A DNA stretch of 64,000 nt from Hedera helix (taxonomy: Eukaryota; Streptophyta; Magnoliopsida; Apiales; Araliaceae). The position numbers were made by a program, and so were the translations under genes. A model generated the notes under the pieces. The model had not been told where the DNA came from. It worked only from the letters and a program-made list of their open reading frames with translations, and did no database searches. Location: contig OX359274.1 in the NCBI GenBank assembly GCA_947179155.2, positions 43,495,564 through 43,559,563 of the forward strand. The letters are read 5' to 3'. Shown one piece after another: positions 10,560-22,186 of this stretch. Position 1 is the first letter of the stretch, and the number at the start of each line of letters is the position of its first letter.

Positions 10560-13500
10560 AATCAGCTTTTGTTGCAGTCCCTTGTGGGTTTTGATGGAGG
10601 ATCGCTTTGCTTGCCCAAACTGAGAGGGAAATATGTTGAACGGATCGCATCAACAAGAAGGGGAAATTGTAAAAAAGCGAACGAAGTTACTGGCAGAGAG
10701 GCTAATGCAACCAAGGGAACCAAATGCCATGCCTTTCTATGCTCAATCAGAAGATACAATGTAGCACAGAAGGACATCATCATGGTAGTGATGGAAACGA
10801 AAAGCGTAATAAGACCAATAATTAATCTCCTTGGTAGAACAAGAAGGAAATCAGATTAGCGAGAATGGACAAGAACATTAACAAGGATGTGGTGGATGTG
10901 AAGAGAGAGATTGCATTTGAAATAGCAAAGATTAAAAGGGCCTTCTCTTCATGGAAAACTGGGAGGCCATATTTACCACCAGGTACAGTAATGGCCTCGG
11001 CAAATACTACGGTGACAATGAGTGTAGCTGCAATTGTGCAGTCTCTGTCATCCATTTCTCTCCTTCTATTACCAATTTCTTATGCTCCTAGGTAAAAACC
11101 ATGGCAAGAGTTTGATGAGTTGAGTTCAACTTCCACTTCCTGAAAATATTATCCATAAAAGTAGTCATTTGAATTGTGTTACAACAAACTACGGTCAAAC
11201 ACAGAAATCAACGAAAAGTTAAAGACAAAAACACAAGATTTACGTGAAAACCCAAATCAGAAAAAGCCATGTGAAGCTGAATAAATCACTACATTAAAGT
11301 ACGAAGAATACAATAAGTGAAGAGAACTCTCACATCCCAAAAACCAAATTCACTCTCTCTGAAGGCGGCTAGCAGCAAATAAAGAAGATAATACATAATG
11401 AGCCTAAATAACATAACAGGTCTATACAGCTTGGGGGTCCAGCTTTCTGCCTATCGGTTTCAGCCTTCCACTACCACCACTAGACCTCATCTTTCTTTTT
11501 CCTTCGAGTAGCCACAAAATATAACTTGGGTCAGGTCAAAACTCGAATCCCAGATCCGAAGTAGAATTCGAGACACACAACAGTTTCACGAACAAGGACG
11601 GGTGAAAATGAATTTTATTGTTGTTGTAGGCCGTATATAGCTAGTCTAAATTCTAAAATGAGATCAACATCAATAATACTCTTCCTATTACACAAAAGGA
11701 TTCCCACTTTTTAATTCCTTTTGTTGCACAAAAAGATTAAATCTTTTTTGGATAGTAATATAAAATGAGTTCTCAAGTTTCTCGTCATAATTTTATTAAC
11801 ATGTCACCGCTACTAAACTTAAATTACATATTTTGCAAATGTGTCTATTTTTGTGGAAAGAAATTTGTTACCTTAAACCACTGTATCTCAGACTGCATCT
11901 GAAGAGTTGCCCCAGGAACAAGATGGAGTTTGTGCGCAGGTGCCAATCTTCCAGCTGTATGGAAAATATTGTTGTGATGGTCTACAAGCAGTGATGCATA
12001 GTTTCTATAATCTGTCATCTGATATACGAGGTTAAAAATCTTCTCAGAATGATTTTCAATTGCCATTTTAAATATGTAATGCTTATTCAAATCATCTCTT
12101 GAACAAATTGCATCAGGAAATTCATTCACAATCATCTCTACAACCTCATGAATACCTAGCTTGGCTGCCAAAAGGACTGGTTTCTCATAAAGTGATGCAT
12201 AAGCTTTTGCATCATTCAGAGATCTAATTTGCACAAGATTTCAACAAGACAAAGTGCTTGATGATGCATCAATTTTCCGTTCTGAATGTGTTTGATTTCT
12301 GGTACTGCAACCAAAAGACGTTACTGTCAAAATAGGCATTTATCACTTTCGCCAAAATTTATGAAGATATATATAAATAAATATAGTAATGATGCTCTGA
12401 GTGGTAACTCCCTTCACTGCATACGAACCTAACCATTTGATGGCTTCCAAAAACATGAGATGCAGTTTTTTCCGCACTGCCCAAAAGCCAAAACAAAGAG
12501 TGTTGTAATGAAGTGAGAATGTTCAAATCATTATAGAATAGTATTGAAAATTAAGGACTCAGCATAGACTATTATATATGAAGCCTAATTACAGCTTTAA
12601 AATATGGTCATTCTTGATCTCCCTAAAAAAAATGAATTAAATAACATGATTGGTTAAATTACCAACTAGCTCTGTCAAACATGAAAATATAAGTTGCGAA
12701 CTCTAAAGTTGTTGGGGGGAATATATATTATCCGAATAGCATTATGGATGCTCTCAGTTTGACAGTTTAACAGGAAATCCCAGACGAGCCAGAGTAAAAT
12801 CGAGGCATGCCAGATGCCTGCAAAACCACAGACTTGTCAACTGGATCCTCAATGTCACCTCCATTAGGCTTTTTGAGGTAGTCCTCAAACTAGACAGGAA
12901 CACTGACACCTTCAAGACCAAATATGTTCAAAATTAGCTATTCCCAAGCACATGGACAATATCATTGGGACGCACAATGCAAGCAAAGAAAGAGCATATC
13001 GAAATAAAAATGTTAAAGAACTTCAAATATACAAATCTCTTTTCAAAGCTAAAAGAGATCCCATCAGTCCACACTCCAGTCTCCACCCCCCACCGATGAT
13101 TGAATTTGAAACACCAGAGGTAGGTAACACAAGTAACAATAGAATTGGAGAAACTAACAAGAATAGATTAAGCTTTCCCAAAGGTTTAGATCACTTCCAC
13201 TTGCAAATGCAGATGCCTTTCTAGCTATTGCTAGTAAAGTAGAGTCACCATCTTGGAGTTTCAACGCAGCCAGATTAGGGTAGCGTGCAACCAATTCCAG
13301 TGCCACATTTATAAAACAAAGTGAAATATTCATCATATTGGAGGGTTTGGTTCCATAGTTTTAATTTCCAATGAATAATTAATACAACATGAGCATATCT
13401 GACAAGAAATTTTGATAATTAGGTGTGGCTCACTGGGATTGCAGAACTTACAAACATATATGGTTATAAACTAAGAATAAATAAGGTTCATAACATAACC

Positions 13501-14448
13501 TATAGAGCAAGTGGCAATTTCCTTCCTGTGGTTTAACTTGATGACAAAGAAAATCCTACGGTTCATAAATAAGCATATAACCCCCACAAATTGTAGACAA
13601 AACGAGCAACAGTTAACTTCTGTTAAGTTTTAGGCTGAAAATGCAAATGGCTTAAATACCAATACTACTGTAATTTTTGTCACAATTAATTCTAAGTTAA
13701 AAAGCTAGCATGAACAAGCAGTGGCTAATAAGATATAACTCACCCAAGAATCTGGATTCCATGGCACGAACCAGAAGCAAAACACCAGATTGGCCTGCTA
13801 AGAATCCAGGATCCTTAGTGTTGTCAACTTTATAATGGGTATCTAACAGATGTCTAAGTGTGTTTTTGCAGGCACATATAGCAGCCCTGTGGATTGGTAA
13901 CCTACCACCATAGTGCCTAATATGAATTAAATCTGGGTTCTTTTCCGACATAATAATTGCAGCCTCAGTGTTGCCAACAAGTGCAGCAATGTGTAGGGCA
14001 GTGTTACCATAAACGTCACCCAGAGCCAGTGCCTCAATTGGCATTAAATTCACCAAATTTTGAACAAAATGAATTGCTTCACCTGTCCCAACTGCTATGT
14101 GGAGGGCTGCCCTTCATAGTTTACCAATCTTGGCTGTGACTGCATCATTGTCTTGGTCAAAGAATCTTTTGGCACTCTCCCAGTCGCCTTTTAGTGCAGT
14201 TTTGTATATTGTTAGGTACCGGCTTTCATCTTTCTCTGCTACTTCACTTGGTTTATCTAGACAATGTAATAAACCTTCTTTGGTTTAATTAAAAAAAAAT
14301 GAAGCAAGGAAAAAATATGGGAAAAAATATGAGAAAAATCTGCAGGCATTTCGATTGAATGAAAGCATATATGACTTTTTGTAAGCTTACCTTCTTTGAC
14401 ATCATTCTCAACTTCAGTCATCTCTTCATTGGACTGAGAAGTGGACAT
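10560..14448 (-). pseudogene. Ankyrin-repeat/PGG-domain (ACD6-like) pseudogene
   Basis: The exon order of a plant ankyrin-PGG membrane protein is recognisable on the minus strand. Pieces: an N-terminal exon 14391-14448 with a GTAAGC donor; an ankyrin exon about 13743-14266 (GDWESAKRFF, ALHIAVGTG, GNTALHIAALVGN); an exon near 13154-13330 (RYPNLAALKLQDGDSTLL, ASAFASGS); an exon 11872-12304 (LLAAKLGIHEVVEMIV, ending WFK at a GT donor); and a PGG exon about 10560-11130 (ITVPGGKYGLP, membrane segments). Lesions: a TGA at 14114-14116 inside the ankyrin exon, a frameshift near 12235, a TAG at 11088-11090 in the linker before PGG, a frameshift just after it, and another near 10850-10862 where about five residues between PGG membrane helices are missing. 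Intact members of the family are multi-pass membrane proteins linked to defence signalling. This copy cannot make a full protein. Confidence 0.88.
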
Positions 14449-14895
14449 TTCTTTAAGGATGCTCTGAAAAGGAGGATGTATTTTTCAAGATTTCTGCTTC
14501 AAGCTCCGTTGATTGAAGGATAAATTTCCGGTGAAACAGGGGAGACTTAACTTGTTAGATAAAGAAAAATTGATATTCATATCTTCCCTTCTATTACAAG
14601 ATATATCTCTTGGTCGAAGAAACTTTTGGCTGCAACTTTGTCTAGTGGCAGGTCTCAGCTTTGTAGAGTGAAATAGTATGCATCTCAATTGAATGAAACA
14701 TAATACGACTTTTTGTAAGCCTACTTTCCTTGACATCATTCTCAGCTTTGGAAAAGAATATTTATTTTCAATGTTGCTGCTTCAAGCTTATTGATTGAAG
14801 GATAATTTCCTGGTGTAACAGGGGAGACTTAATTTGTTAGTTAAAAGGCATTTAATATTCATAATTTCCCTTCTATTGCAATATATATGTATTAG
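14340..14895. repeat. Diverged tandem duplication at the ankyrin gene 5' end
   Basis: Sequence around 14357-14595 (GACTTTTTGTAAGC, GCTTCAAGCT..GATTGAAGGATAA, CAGGGGAGACTTAA) recurs in the same order at about 14691-14890. The offset is 334 bp at the left and 283 bp at the right because of indels. The first copy contains the N-terminal exon and donor; the second lies upstream of it. Confidence 0.7.
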
Positions 14896-15510
14896 TTGGA
14901 CAGAGGATTTGGAATTGTCTTTGCATCTTTGAAAATCTTTGTTATGTATGATACAATAATAGTATGCTCCCTCTGTTTTGTTTAGTTGATTAAATTACGT
15001 ATAAAATCTCAATATAAGTATTAAAAACTATTTTAAAATTTATTGAAAAGATAAAAGAAAAAATAAATTAGTATTTAATGTTTCGGAATAATATGGTAAT
15101 TAATTAGAAGAAAAAAAAGGGAATAATATGGTAACTAAGTCATTAATTCTTTCTTAAAATCTACAAACTATATATAAAAAGGGAAAGGAACAACGTAGGA
15201 AGAATGGTAGCCAGATAAAATTTCATTTGTCATGCTCAAGTTGGGATATTTTAAAATAAAAACAACTGACTGTTAGGATTTAGAGCTGATTTTATAAATC
15301 TTGACTTTTGGATAATGCGTTTTTAAAGCCCTATCTTTGTTAACAGGCCAGACGGAATTGTTTTAGGACATAATGAAATGATAGCTGGAATCGGAATCAA
15401 ATAATAATAGAATCATAATCGAACACTTTATTTATGCATTTGAAACGTTAATTAAAAGTTATATCAAAATAAAATTAAGAAAAATATAATAACCAAAATA
15501 TTCCTAACCT
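14896..15510. other. Intergenic, one decayed MITE end
   Basis: Near 14966 the word GCTCCCTCTGTTTTG resembles a Stowaway-type terminal repeat, but no matching right end was found. The rest is AT-rich with no supported gene. Confidence 0.35.
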
Positions 15511-15537
15511 TTTATATATATATATGTATATATATAT

Positions 15538-16412
15538 AGGGAATGATTCATCACAAATGACTACCATGGGCATTATTTCTGATCTAATGGTCCAATTTGA
15601 CAACAACTTTTTCCAAGGCGCTACGATAAGTATCCATACCTTCCTAATAGCTAAACGACAACGTTTTATCTCTAACCTAGCCGCCACTAGGAATAGCAGT
15701 CAAGAGATAGAACTAAATGACGTCTCTTTCTCCTCGCCGCTACCGGGAGTAGCGGCTAGTACTGTAACCAAACGACGTCGTTTTGGAGGAAACCAAAGTT
15801 TCAGTAATACTATCAATTGTTTGTATGCGGGTTCATTAATTTTTTTTGTAATGGAGTTTTTGGGTTTTTCTTGTCTATTTCAATGGAGTTTAGGTTACAT
15901 TAATTTTTATTCAATGGAACCTAAACTCCATTATTCAATAAAAATTAATGTAACCTAAACAACACTATTCAATGGAGTTTTGGGGTTTCTCTTGTTTATT
16001 CTATTGGCAACACTCCATTGCAAAAAAAAATTAATGATCCAGCATACAAGCGATTGAAAGTAATACTGAAACTTTGGTTTCCTCCAATTTTAGGGTATAG
16101 AGTAAAAGAAAAAAATGACGTCATTATGGTCCTAAGCCTAGTAGCAACGGAGAGAAAAGACTCCCAAAACGACGGCGTTGTTTGGTTTCAGTACTAGCCG
16201 GTTAGGAGAAAAGACAAAATGACAGCGTTCTAGTCAAAGCCAGCAGTAAGAGTAGCAGATTGAGACGATGTTTTTTAGTTCTGTCTCAACGACTAGGACA
16301 TAGGCAAAACGACTTCTTTTAATTATTCTCCTGGCCGCTACTAGAAGTAGTGGCTTGGAAAAAGTTGATCTCAAATTGGACACTCAGATCATCATATAAG
16401 ATCGCCCGTATA
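15538..16412. mobile_element. Foldback MITE bordered by a (TA)n tract
   Basis: Left sequence (CCAATTTGACAACAACTTTTTCC near 15590-15613) matches the right end inverted (GGAAAAAGTTGATCTCAAATTGG near 16357). Inner arms also pair: 15770-15870 (CGACGTCGTTTTGGAGGAAAC..) with 16005-16090 and 16160-16200. The centre has mirrored AATGGAGTTTAGGTTACATT words. The left border follows directly on (TA)n-TAGGGAA. Short ORFs here are by-products of the palindrome. Confidence 0.65.
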
Positions 16413-16439
16413 ATCCAAGATAGGCATAATACATATTAA

Positions 16440-16518
16440 TATTATAATACTATATTAATATATAATATAATATAATTATATATAATAAAAAATATATAAT
16501 ACATATTAAAAATATAAC

Positions 16519-16609
<91 letters not shown>

Positions 16610-16850
16610 ATATATTATTGTATTATAAATTATAATATAATATAAAATAAATGTTTACTAATATATAATATTATATATTATATTATATAATCTATCTTTT
16701 TATATAATTATAGTATAATATAAAATAAATATAATACATATTAAAAATATAATATTATATATATATTATATATTAAATATATATTATTATATGTTTATAA
16801 TATATATTATTACATATTAAATATATTTATTTATACTGCTTGGGTGAGAA
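16440..16850. repeat. AT-rich block with compound (TA)n(GT)n microsatellite
   Basis: A pure TA run from about 16518 to 16570 passes directly into a GT run to about 16609. Around it are ATATAATATTA-type low-complexity repeats. No gene. Confidence 0.9.
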
Positions 16851-17010
16851 CATTTTTATTTAATATTTTTTTCTCATTCTTTTACTCATTAGAATCGCGA
16901 TTCCTTACTCCTTAGGGGAGGGGGGAATGGGGGGGTAAGGAATTGCAATTCCAATAAATAAAAGAATTGCAATTCTGTGAAAATGGTTATTCTGACCAAA
17001 TTTAGTATAC

Positions 17011-19173
17011 TGTAGACACCCAAATTTTGCACTTGTATACTAACCCTGACAGGAGGGCAAAATCGTCAATTGACCCGACATACGAAAAGGAGAGGTGGGC
17101 GCCAAAACGCAGTTCTCACCACGGCTTACGATCAAGGTTGTCAAACGCAAAACGAGAATTGAGTCATCTGAGGCGAGACCTACGGGCAATCCAGACAAAG
17201 CCCGATGCGATCGCCAAAGAAGGCCAAGGACCACGGCAATTACAGTATTACGGTGGGGTCTCGATGCCGGGAAACCATTCCTAGAATTGATTCATGTATC
17301 AAGGAACAGCATTCCAAAATAATACAGCAGAAATTGGCGAGTTAGTACCGCGTGGCACGAAATTCGAGAAAAATGAGCCGGACAGCCGCGGATGCAATCG
17401 CGGTCGCCGACAAAAAGACTTTTGCGCGGCTCGAGGGCGGCACACGGCAGCCGAGGAGACGGCCACAGCAGGCAGCCGCAGATGCATCTGCGGCTGCCTG
17501 CTGAACCAGTATAGATCGTCATTTTTCCACCCGAGAGCAGAAGAAGAAAAAAAAAGAAAAGAAAAGAAAAGAAGAGAGAGAGAGATCGCGCGGGAGAGAG
17601 AGAGAGGTCGAATTTTTGTTGTTAGATTCAAGTAACATATCCCATTTGTTGTGTTCATTGGTTAGTGATCTTGTGGTGTAATCTATTTTGTGATGTAAGA
17701 AGCTTGAATCGGCATTTTGCAAGGTGAAAAGGATTTTTTTGTTTGAGTTTATATGGCTTGTATTGTTAGTGTAGCATTGTGATTGGTTATTTGATATAGT
17801 TGTTGTTGTAATGGTGATGATCCGTGGATTAGGTGTCGTTAGCGAGGGTTCCATCGGAACATAATTCCTCCTAACGCCCCGATGATATCCGTATGGTGAT
17901 TTTTCATTCGTTATGGTTATAAGTAATGCGTAGTGTTGATTTGGTGATATTTGGGTTATGTAATGTGATAGCAATGTTAAATCTCGTTAGATCTGGTTTA
18001 GTGTTGGTTGTGCAACGATTTGGGTGAATGTGAGCCTAGGGAGGAGATCCTCGTGGTCAAATCCCGATGATGGACATTTTTGGTATATGTAATCATCATA
18101 TGGGATTTGTGGTTGTGTAAATGTAATATTGAGCCTTAAAGCGATACCGAATCGGGATCGGGTTAAGGCCCCGTAATAATAATAAAATATGTGATTGTGG
18201 GTGTTTGGGGTTGTCTGGATGGCTCACATGCCCGTAGATAGCCCCGACACGTGTTGGGATGTTTGTTTTAATTTACGACACAACAATGGTTTTCAAAATA
18301 AGGCAAAAAATGAAGATTTTGTAAAAGTGATCAAACTAGGATGCTAGATTCACGAGGTTTAAAATCAAGGGTTTGTGGCAAACTTTAATCCATGATTGAT
18401 GAAAAGGCTTTAGTTGGTTTTAAAATGTCAAAAAAATGATTTCGTAAAATAAATGAATGTTTTCGTTAAACTTTGTACATAGGGTGAAAGAGTTCTAGAA
18501 GTTGCCTTCATGTTATTTAATCTGTTATTAGAAGGACAATATATAGTCTCGATTCCTATTTGACAAAAGTTTAAAAAACTATTGTTTTCTAAAATGACAT
18601 CTAATAACAACCTCATCGTTTTCGAAATTAAAATTAATCTTTCTTATAACAAGCGAAGCCTCGTCATTTGGGTCAAAAGACGTCTAAAACGCTTTCCCGA
18701 CAAAACACATTTTGACATATAAAATCAAAGCAACTTTATGCAAAAGGACACCACAAACCTCCATTTAGGCACACATACACACACGCGCGCGCACACACAT
18801 TTTAAGATTTAAAAGGATAGGAAAACATCGAGATTGCGGTAACCGTATTTCACGGAAGTCGGGGGGTGCCTAACACCTTCCCCTCGCTTAAGCAAGCCCC
18901 CGAACTCTATGAATCTCGGTTTGCGGACCAATTGAATCGGAGTCACATATTAGTCATCACGATTACGAAAACAAAATTCGGATGAGTTGATACATCCATT
19001 TCAACAATACCAACTGGCGACTCTGGTCAATTGGCTCATAAAAATTCAACATTTCAAAACCCCGTCGACACTAAGCCGGCCCTTTTCGAAAGTCACATCT
19101 TAATCTAAAGGCTAAAATTGGAAAGGACCTTTAAATTATAAAAAACGAAGCGACCGAAATCCCGACGTCGACA
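17011..19173 (+). repeat. 5' LTR of the Tat-type element
   Basis: This 2163-bp direct repeat is matched by 41774-43934 and has TG..CA ends. It holds a 36-bp perfect palindrome at 17467-17502, a GA-rich tract at 17540-17610 and an ACACACGCGCGC run near 18779. All ORFs inside it recur in the other LTR and lack coding features, so none is annotated. Confidence 0.95.
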
Positions 19174-19175
19174 GA

Positions 19176-19193
19176 TGGCGACTCTGCTGGGGA
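19176..19193 (+). other. Primer binding site of the Tat-type element
   Basis: TGGCGACTCTGCTGGGGA begins two bases after the 5' LTR. This TGGCGACTC.. type, complementary to a tRNA-Arg 3' end, is the usual primer site of Tat/Ogre elements. Confidence 0.8.
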
Positions 19194-19962
19194 AAGTAGA
19201 GGGCTTAAGCCGCATTTAAAATCTCGATGTTTTTCTATCCTTTAAAAATCTAAAAATATGTGGTTGCGTTGCTTGCGTTAATTTATTTTTTGCGTGTATG
19301 TGAATGGTGTGATTGCGATTTCTTTTCAAAAGCTTTACTTTATTAGCATCATATGCATACGGTGAGGAACGATGAATGAATGATGAATGTATGTTGAGCA
19401 GTTCCTCCTCCTGAGGCAAACCCGTCGGATGTGGATTACTGGACTCAAAGGGGTGCTCCCCGGCGAGGCTCAGGAAAAGTATCCACTCAGATCCAATCCA
19501 ATTGAAAGATCGGATTTATTCCCTTCGAGTATGTTGCGAAGATCTGGGAACCTTCATGCCGAAAAGCCCGCAAGAGTAACTTAGGGTAGGTCAGCCTCAG
19601 ATAAACCCGTCACGTGGAAAGTTTCTTCATACCCTTTTACACTTTACGCACGTAATATCATACTGTAGTCAATCATTTTGTACCAACCACTTTTGTCCAA
19701 ATAAAAAGTACTAACCTCTGTTTTACAGGAACAGCTTGGAGAGCATCATAAATTGCACAGTGTCATTACCTTGGTTAAAATAAAAAGACACTGACCCTGT
19801 TTTGCAGAAAAAGATTACAAAACCCCAAAAATACAAAAATAATTGCTTTAGCATGCATCTGCCAATACCATTTCCCGGAACTAAACCTTGGCATACTTTA
19901 TTTGCAGGATTGCTCCCCAAACCCGTCTCCGATCTAAGAAAGCCAGAGAATCAGCAGTCGAG
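19194..19962 (+). other. Untranslated leader of the Tat-type element
   Basis: Between primer site and gag there is no convincing ORF. Some Ogre elements carry an extra ORF1 here; none is visible in this copy. Confidence 0.6.
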
Positions 19963-21321
19963 ATGGCTGAGAACCCTAATCCTGACCTGGCTCCCGTATC
20001 TCGGGAAGAGTTCAACGCTGTAAAAAATCAAATGACGGAGCTGACTATGTTGCTCAAAGAGCATTTCAAACTAAAATCAGGGCCGCAGCTCGAGGATCCG
20101 CCGGGGCCATCATCTCAAGAGAACGTACTGACCCCAGAAACTCCAAAAGTTGAGTTACCAAAGCAAGTCATTACCATCCCAGAGGACAAGGTTGCCAGCG
20201 GTGTTAGTAAGAAGATAAAACAGATGGAAGAGGCCATCAAAACTATGAAGGGGATTGGGTCGTATGGCAGTGTAAACTACTCCGATTTGTGCATATTTCC
20301 GGGAACCAGATATCCCGAAAAGTTCAAACTCCCCGAATTTGAAAAATATAACGGGTCAGGGGATCCTTATACGCATCTGAAAGTATACATCGGAGAGCTA
20401 GGGGGATATGCTGAAGACGAATCATTGAGAATGCAACTGTTCCAGAAAAGCCTGACAGGGGAGGCTAGAACGTGGTATGGGAGATTGGACAATGCTAAGA
20501 TTCACAATTGGGAGGAGCTGGCCCATACCTTCCTAACCCAATACAGCTTTCAGTCCCAAATGGCCCCGGACCGATACCAGATAACGAAAATCAGGAAGAA
20601 GACCAATGAATATTTCAGAGACTATGCTCAGCGGTGGAGGAGGATGGCAGCCCAAGTGAACCCACCCATGAGTGAGGCAGAAATGGTTATGACTTTCATT
20701 GATATCCAGGAAGCTCCTTATTATGAAAGAGTGATGGCTGGGATAGGGAAGCCTTTTGCGGAAATGATCAAGCATGGGGAGCTGGCTGAGATGGGTTTGA
20801 AGTCAGGAAAGATCCGAGATTTCATAGCTCTTGAAGCTGTTGCTGAGCAAATACAGAGTGGGAATTATGGCAGTTCATCCCGGAAACCCCAGAAGAAAAA
20901 GGAGGAGGATGTGTCCCTGGTACTGCAAGGACTATCTGGGAAAACAATGACCAGCCCCCCGGTCCGCATGCAAAGAAATGAGGCCCCACGTCCATCAAAT
21001 TTCAACAATCAGAGATATGACGGGCGCCGAAAATTCGAAAAGCCGCCAGAGAGGGAGTTCACCCCATTGGGGGATTCATTGGAACATATACTGGCCATGT
21101 TGGTAGGCCAGAAAAAGATTACAGAGCTAGCGCCTCCGTCAGACCCGAAGAGCAGGAGATATGACCCTAGCAAAAGATGCGCTTACCACTCGGCTTCCCC
21201 GGGGCACGACACCCAAGAATGCTGGTCACTAAAACATAAAATCCAGAACATGATCGACAGCGGAGAGATAGTAGTAGAGCAACCAGAACCCCCAAACGTA
21301 AAGGCCAACCCTCTTCCCTAG
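19963..21321 (+). CDS. gag: Tat-type gag polyprotein segment
   Basis: I place the start at the ATG at 19963 (MAENPNPDL). The open frame extends further upstream but without another credible ATG. The product is the capsid/nucleocapsid precursor that packages element RNA. Visible: an N-terminal coiled-coil-like stretch (MTELTMLLKEHF); the retrotransposon gag core at about residues 125-225 (YPEKFKLPEFEKYNGSGDP, ARTWYGRL, DRYQITKIRKKTNEYFRDY); and a zinc-knuckle-like CAYHSASPGHDTQECWSLK near the C-terminus, in the shortened Tat form. The frame ends at an amber codon (21319-21321) and stays open in the same frame afterwards, so the stop is either a lesion or a gag/protease boundary. Confidence 0.9.
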   Translation: MAENPNPDLAPVSREEFNAVKNQMTELTMLLKEHFKLKSGPQLEDPPGPSSQENVLTPETPKVELPKQVITIPEDKVASGVSKKIKQMEEAIKTMKGIGSYGSVNYSDLCIFPGTRYPEKFKLPEFEKYNGSGDPYTHLKVYIGELGGYAEDESLRMQLFQKSLTGEARTWYGRLDNAKIHNWEELAHTFLTQYSFQSQMAPDRYQITKIRKKTNEYFRDYAQRWRRMAAQVNPPMSEAEMVMTFIDIQEAPYYERVMAGIGKPFAEMIKHGELAEMGLKSGKIRDFIALEAVAEQIQSGNYGSSSRKPQKKKEEDVSLVLQGLSGKTMTSPPVRMQRNEAPRPSNFNNQRYDGRRKFEKPPEREFTPLGDSLEHILAMLVGQKKITELAPPSDPKSRRYDPSKRCAYHSASPGHDTQECWSLKHKIQNMIDSGEIVVEQPEPPNVKANPLP

Positions 21322-22186
21322 CACCATGGGGGAGGCGTGAACGTGGTGGAAGTCGGCGGGGCGGAAGGTCCTTTGAAATTGAAGTACATCAGAAAGGTAG
21401 AAGAAGAGATTGCTATGACCCATGCCCAGGAGGATGTGCAAAAGGAGCCTATCAAGTTGGTTGGCGTGATTCGAGATACCAAAACAGAGCCTATCCGGTT
21501 ATCAGCCCCAAGACCCCTTGTCATAGCCGCCAGGTCACAATTGCCGATTACCAATCTGAAGGCTGTCCCGTGGAATTATGGGGGGAAGACCGAGGAGGAG
21601 GCCAGCTGTACATCAGTTAGCTCAAAGGGAAATCCATTGTATCTACCCAGGAGGGTTTTTGAGAAAACGAGAAGGGAAAACGGGAAAATATCGGACAAAA
21701 AAGCATTGGAGTTTTGGGAGAAAATGAATCACGGCAAGGCAGATGTGGTCAAGGCACTGGAGGTTCAACCACCCCTGACATCTATCTTGGACTTGGTATT
21801 GGCGTCCACTGATCATCATCAGGTATTGTGCAAAGTCTTGGAAGAGGCTTATGTCCCCAAGTCAATTAATACAGAGGGATTCGGCCACTTGGTGGGTCAC
21901 CTGTTGGACAGCAATGTGATCTCATTTACCGACGATGATATCCCTGAGGAAGGGAGAGGGCATCGGAGGCCATTACACATTGCGGTCGTCTCCTCCGGAT
22001 ATGTGATGAACGGAGTTCTGATCGATGGTGGGTCAGCCCTAAATATTTGCCCATATAATACTCTTGAGAAGATGAAAATCAACCCTAAGCGCCTACGGGC
22101 CAGCCAAGTGGTGGTGAGGGCGTTTGACGGATCTAGGAAGGACACAGTGGGAGAAATAGAGCTGCCAGTAGAGATCGGGCCTTATG
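21322..22186 (+). pseudogene. Tat protease region, first part (before solo LTR)
   Basis: Same frame as gag, directly after the amber codon. It reads through HHGGGVNVVE and continues to the aspartic protease core GVLIDGGSALNICP near 22010-22050 (catalytic Asp in the DGG triplet). The frame is cut at 22186 by the 3.38-kb solo LTR and resumes at 25574. The TTATG target is at 22182-22186. Confidence 0.85.

Noticed and set aside
12775..12905. Possible captured exon on the minus strand (FEDYLKKPNGGDIEDPVDKS)
   Set aside because: It is coding-like, with acceptor-like CCTGTCTAG before it, but does not belong to the ankyrin family I know. One isolated fragment is too little to name.
17027..17974. Overlapping ORFs on both strands in the Tat LTRs
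   Set aside because: They occur in both LTR copies, overlap one another on both strands and show no domain.
19888..19962. Longer gag starting at 19888
   Set aside because: This start is TTG. The first in-frame ATG with a plausible gag N-terminus is at 19963.
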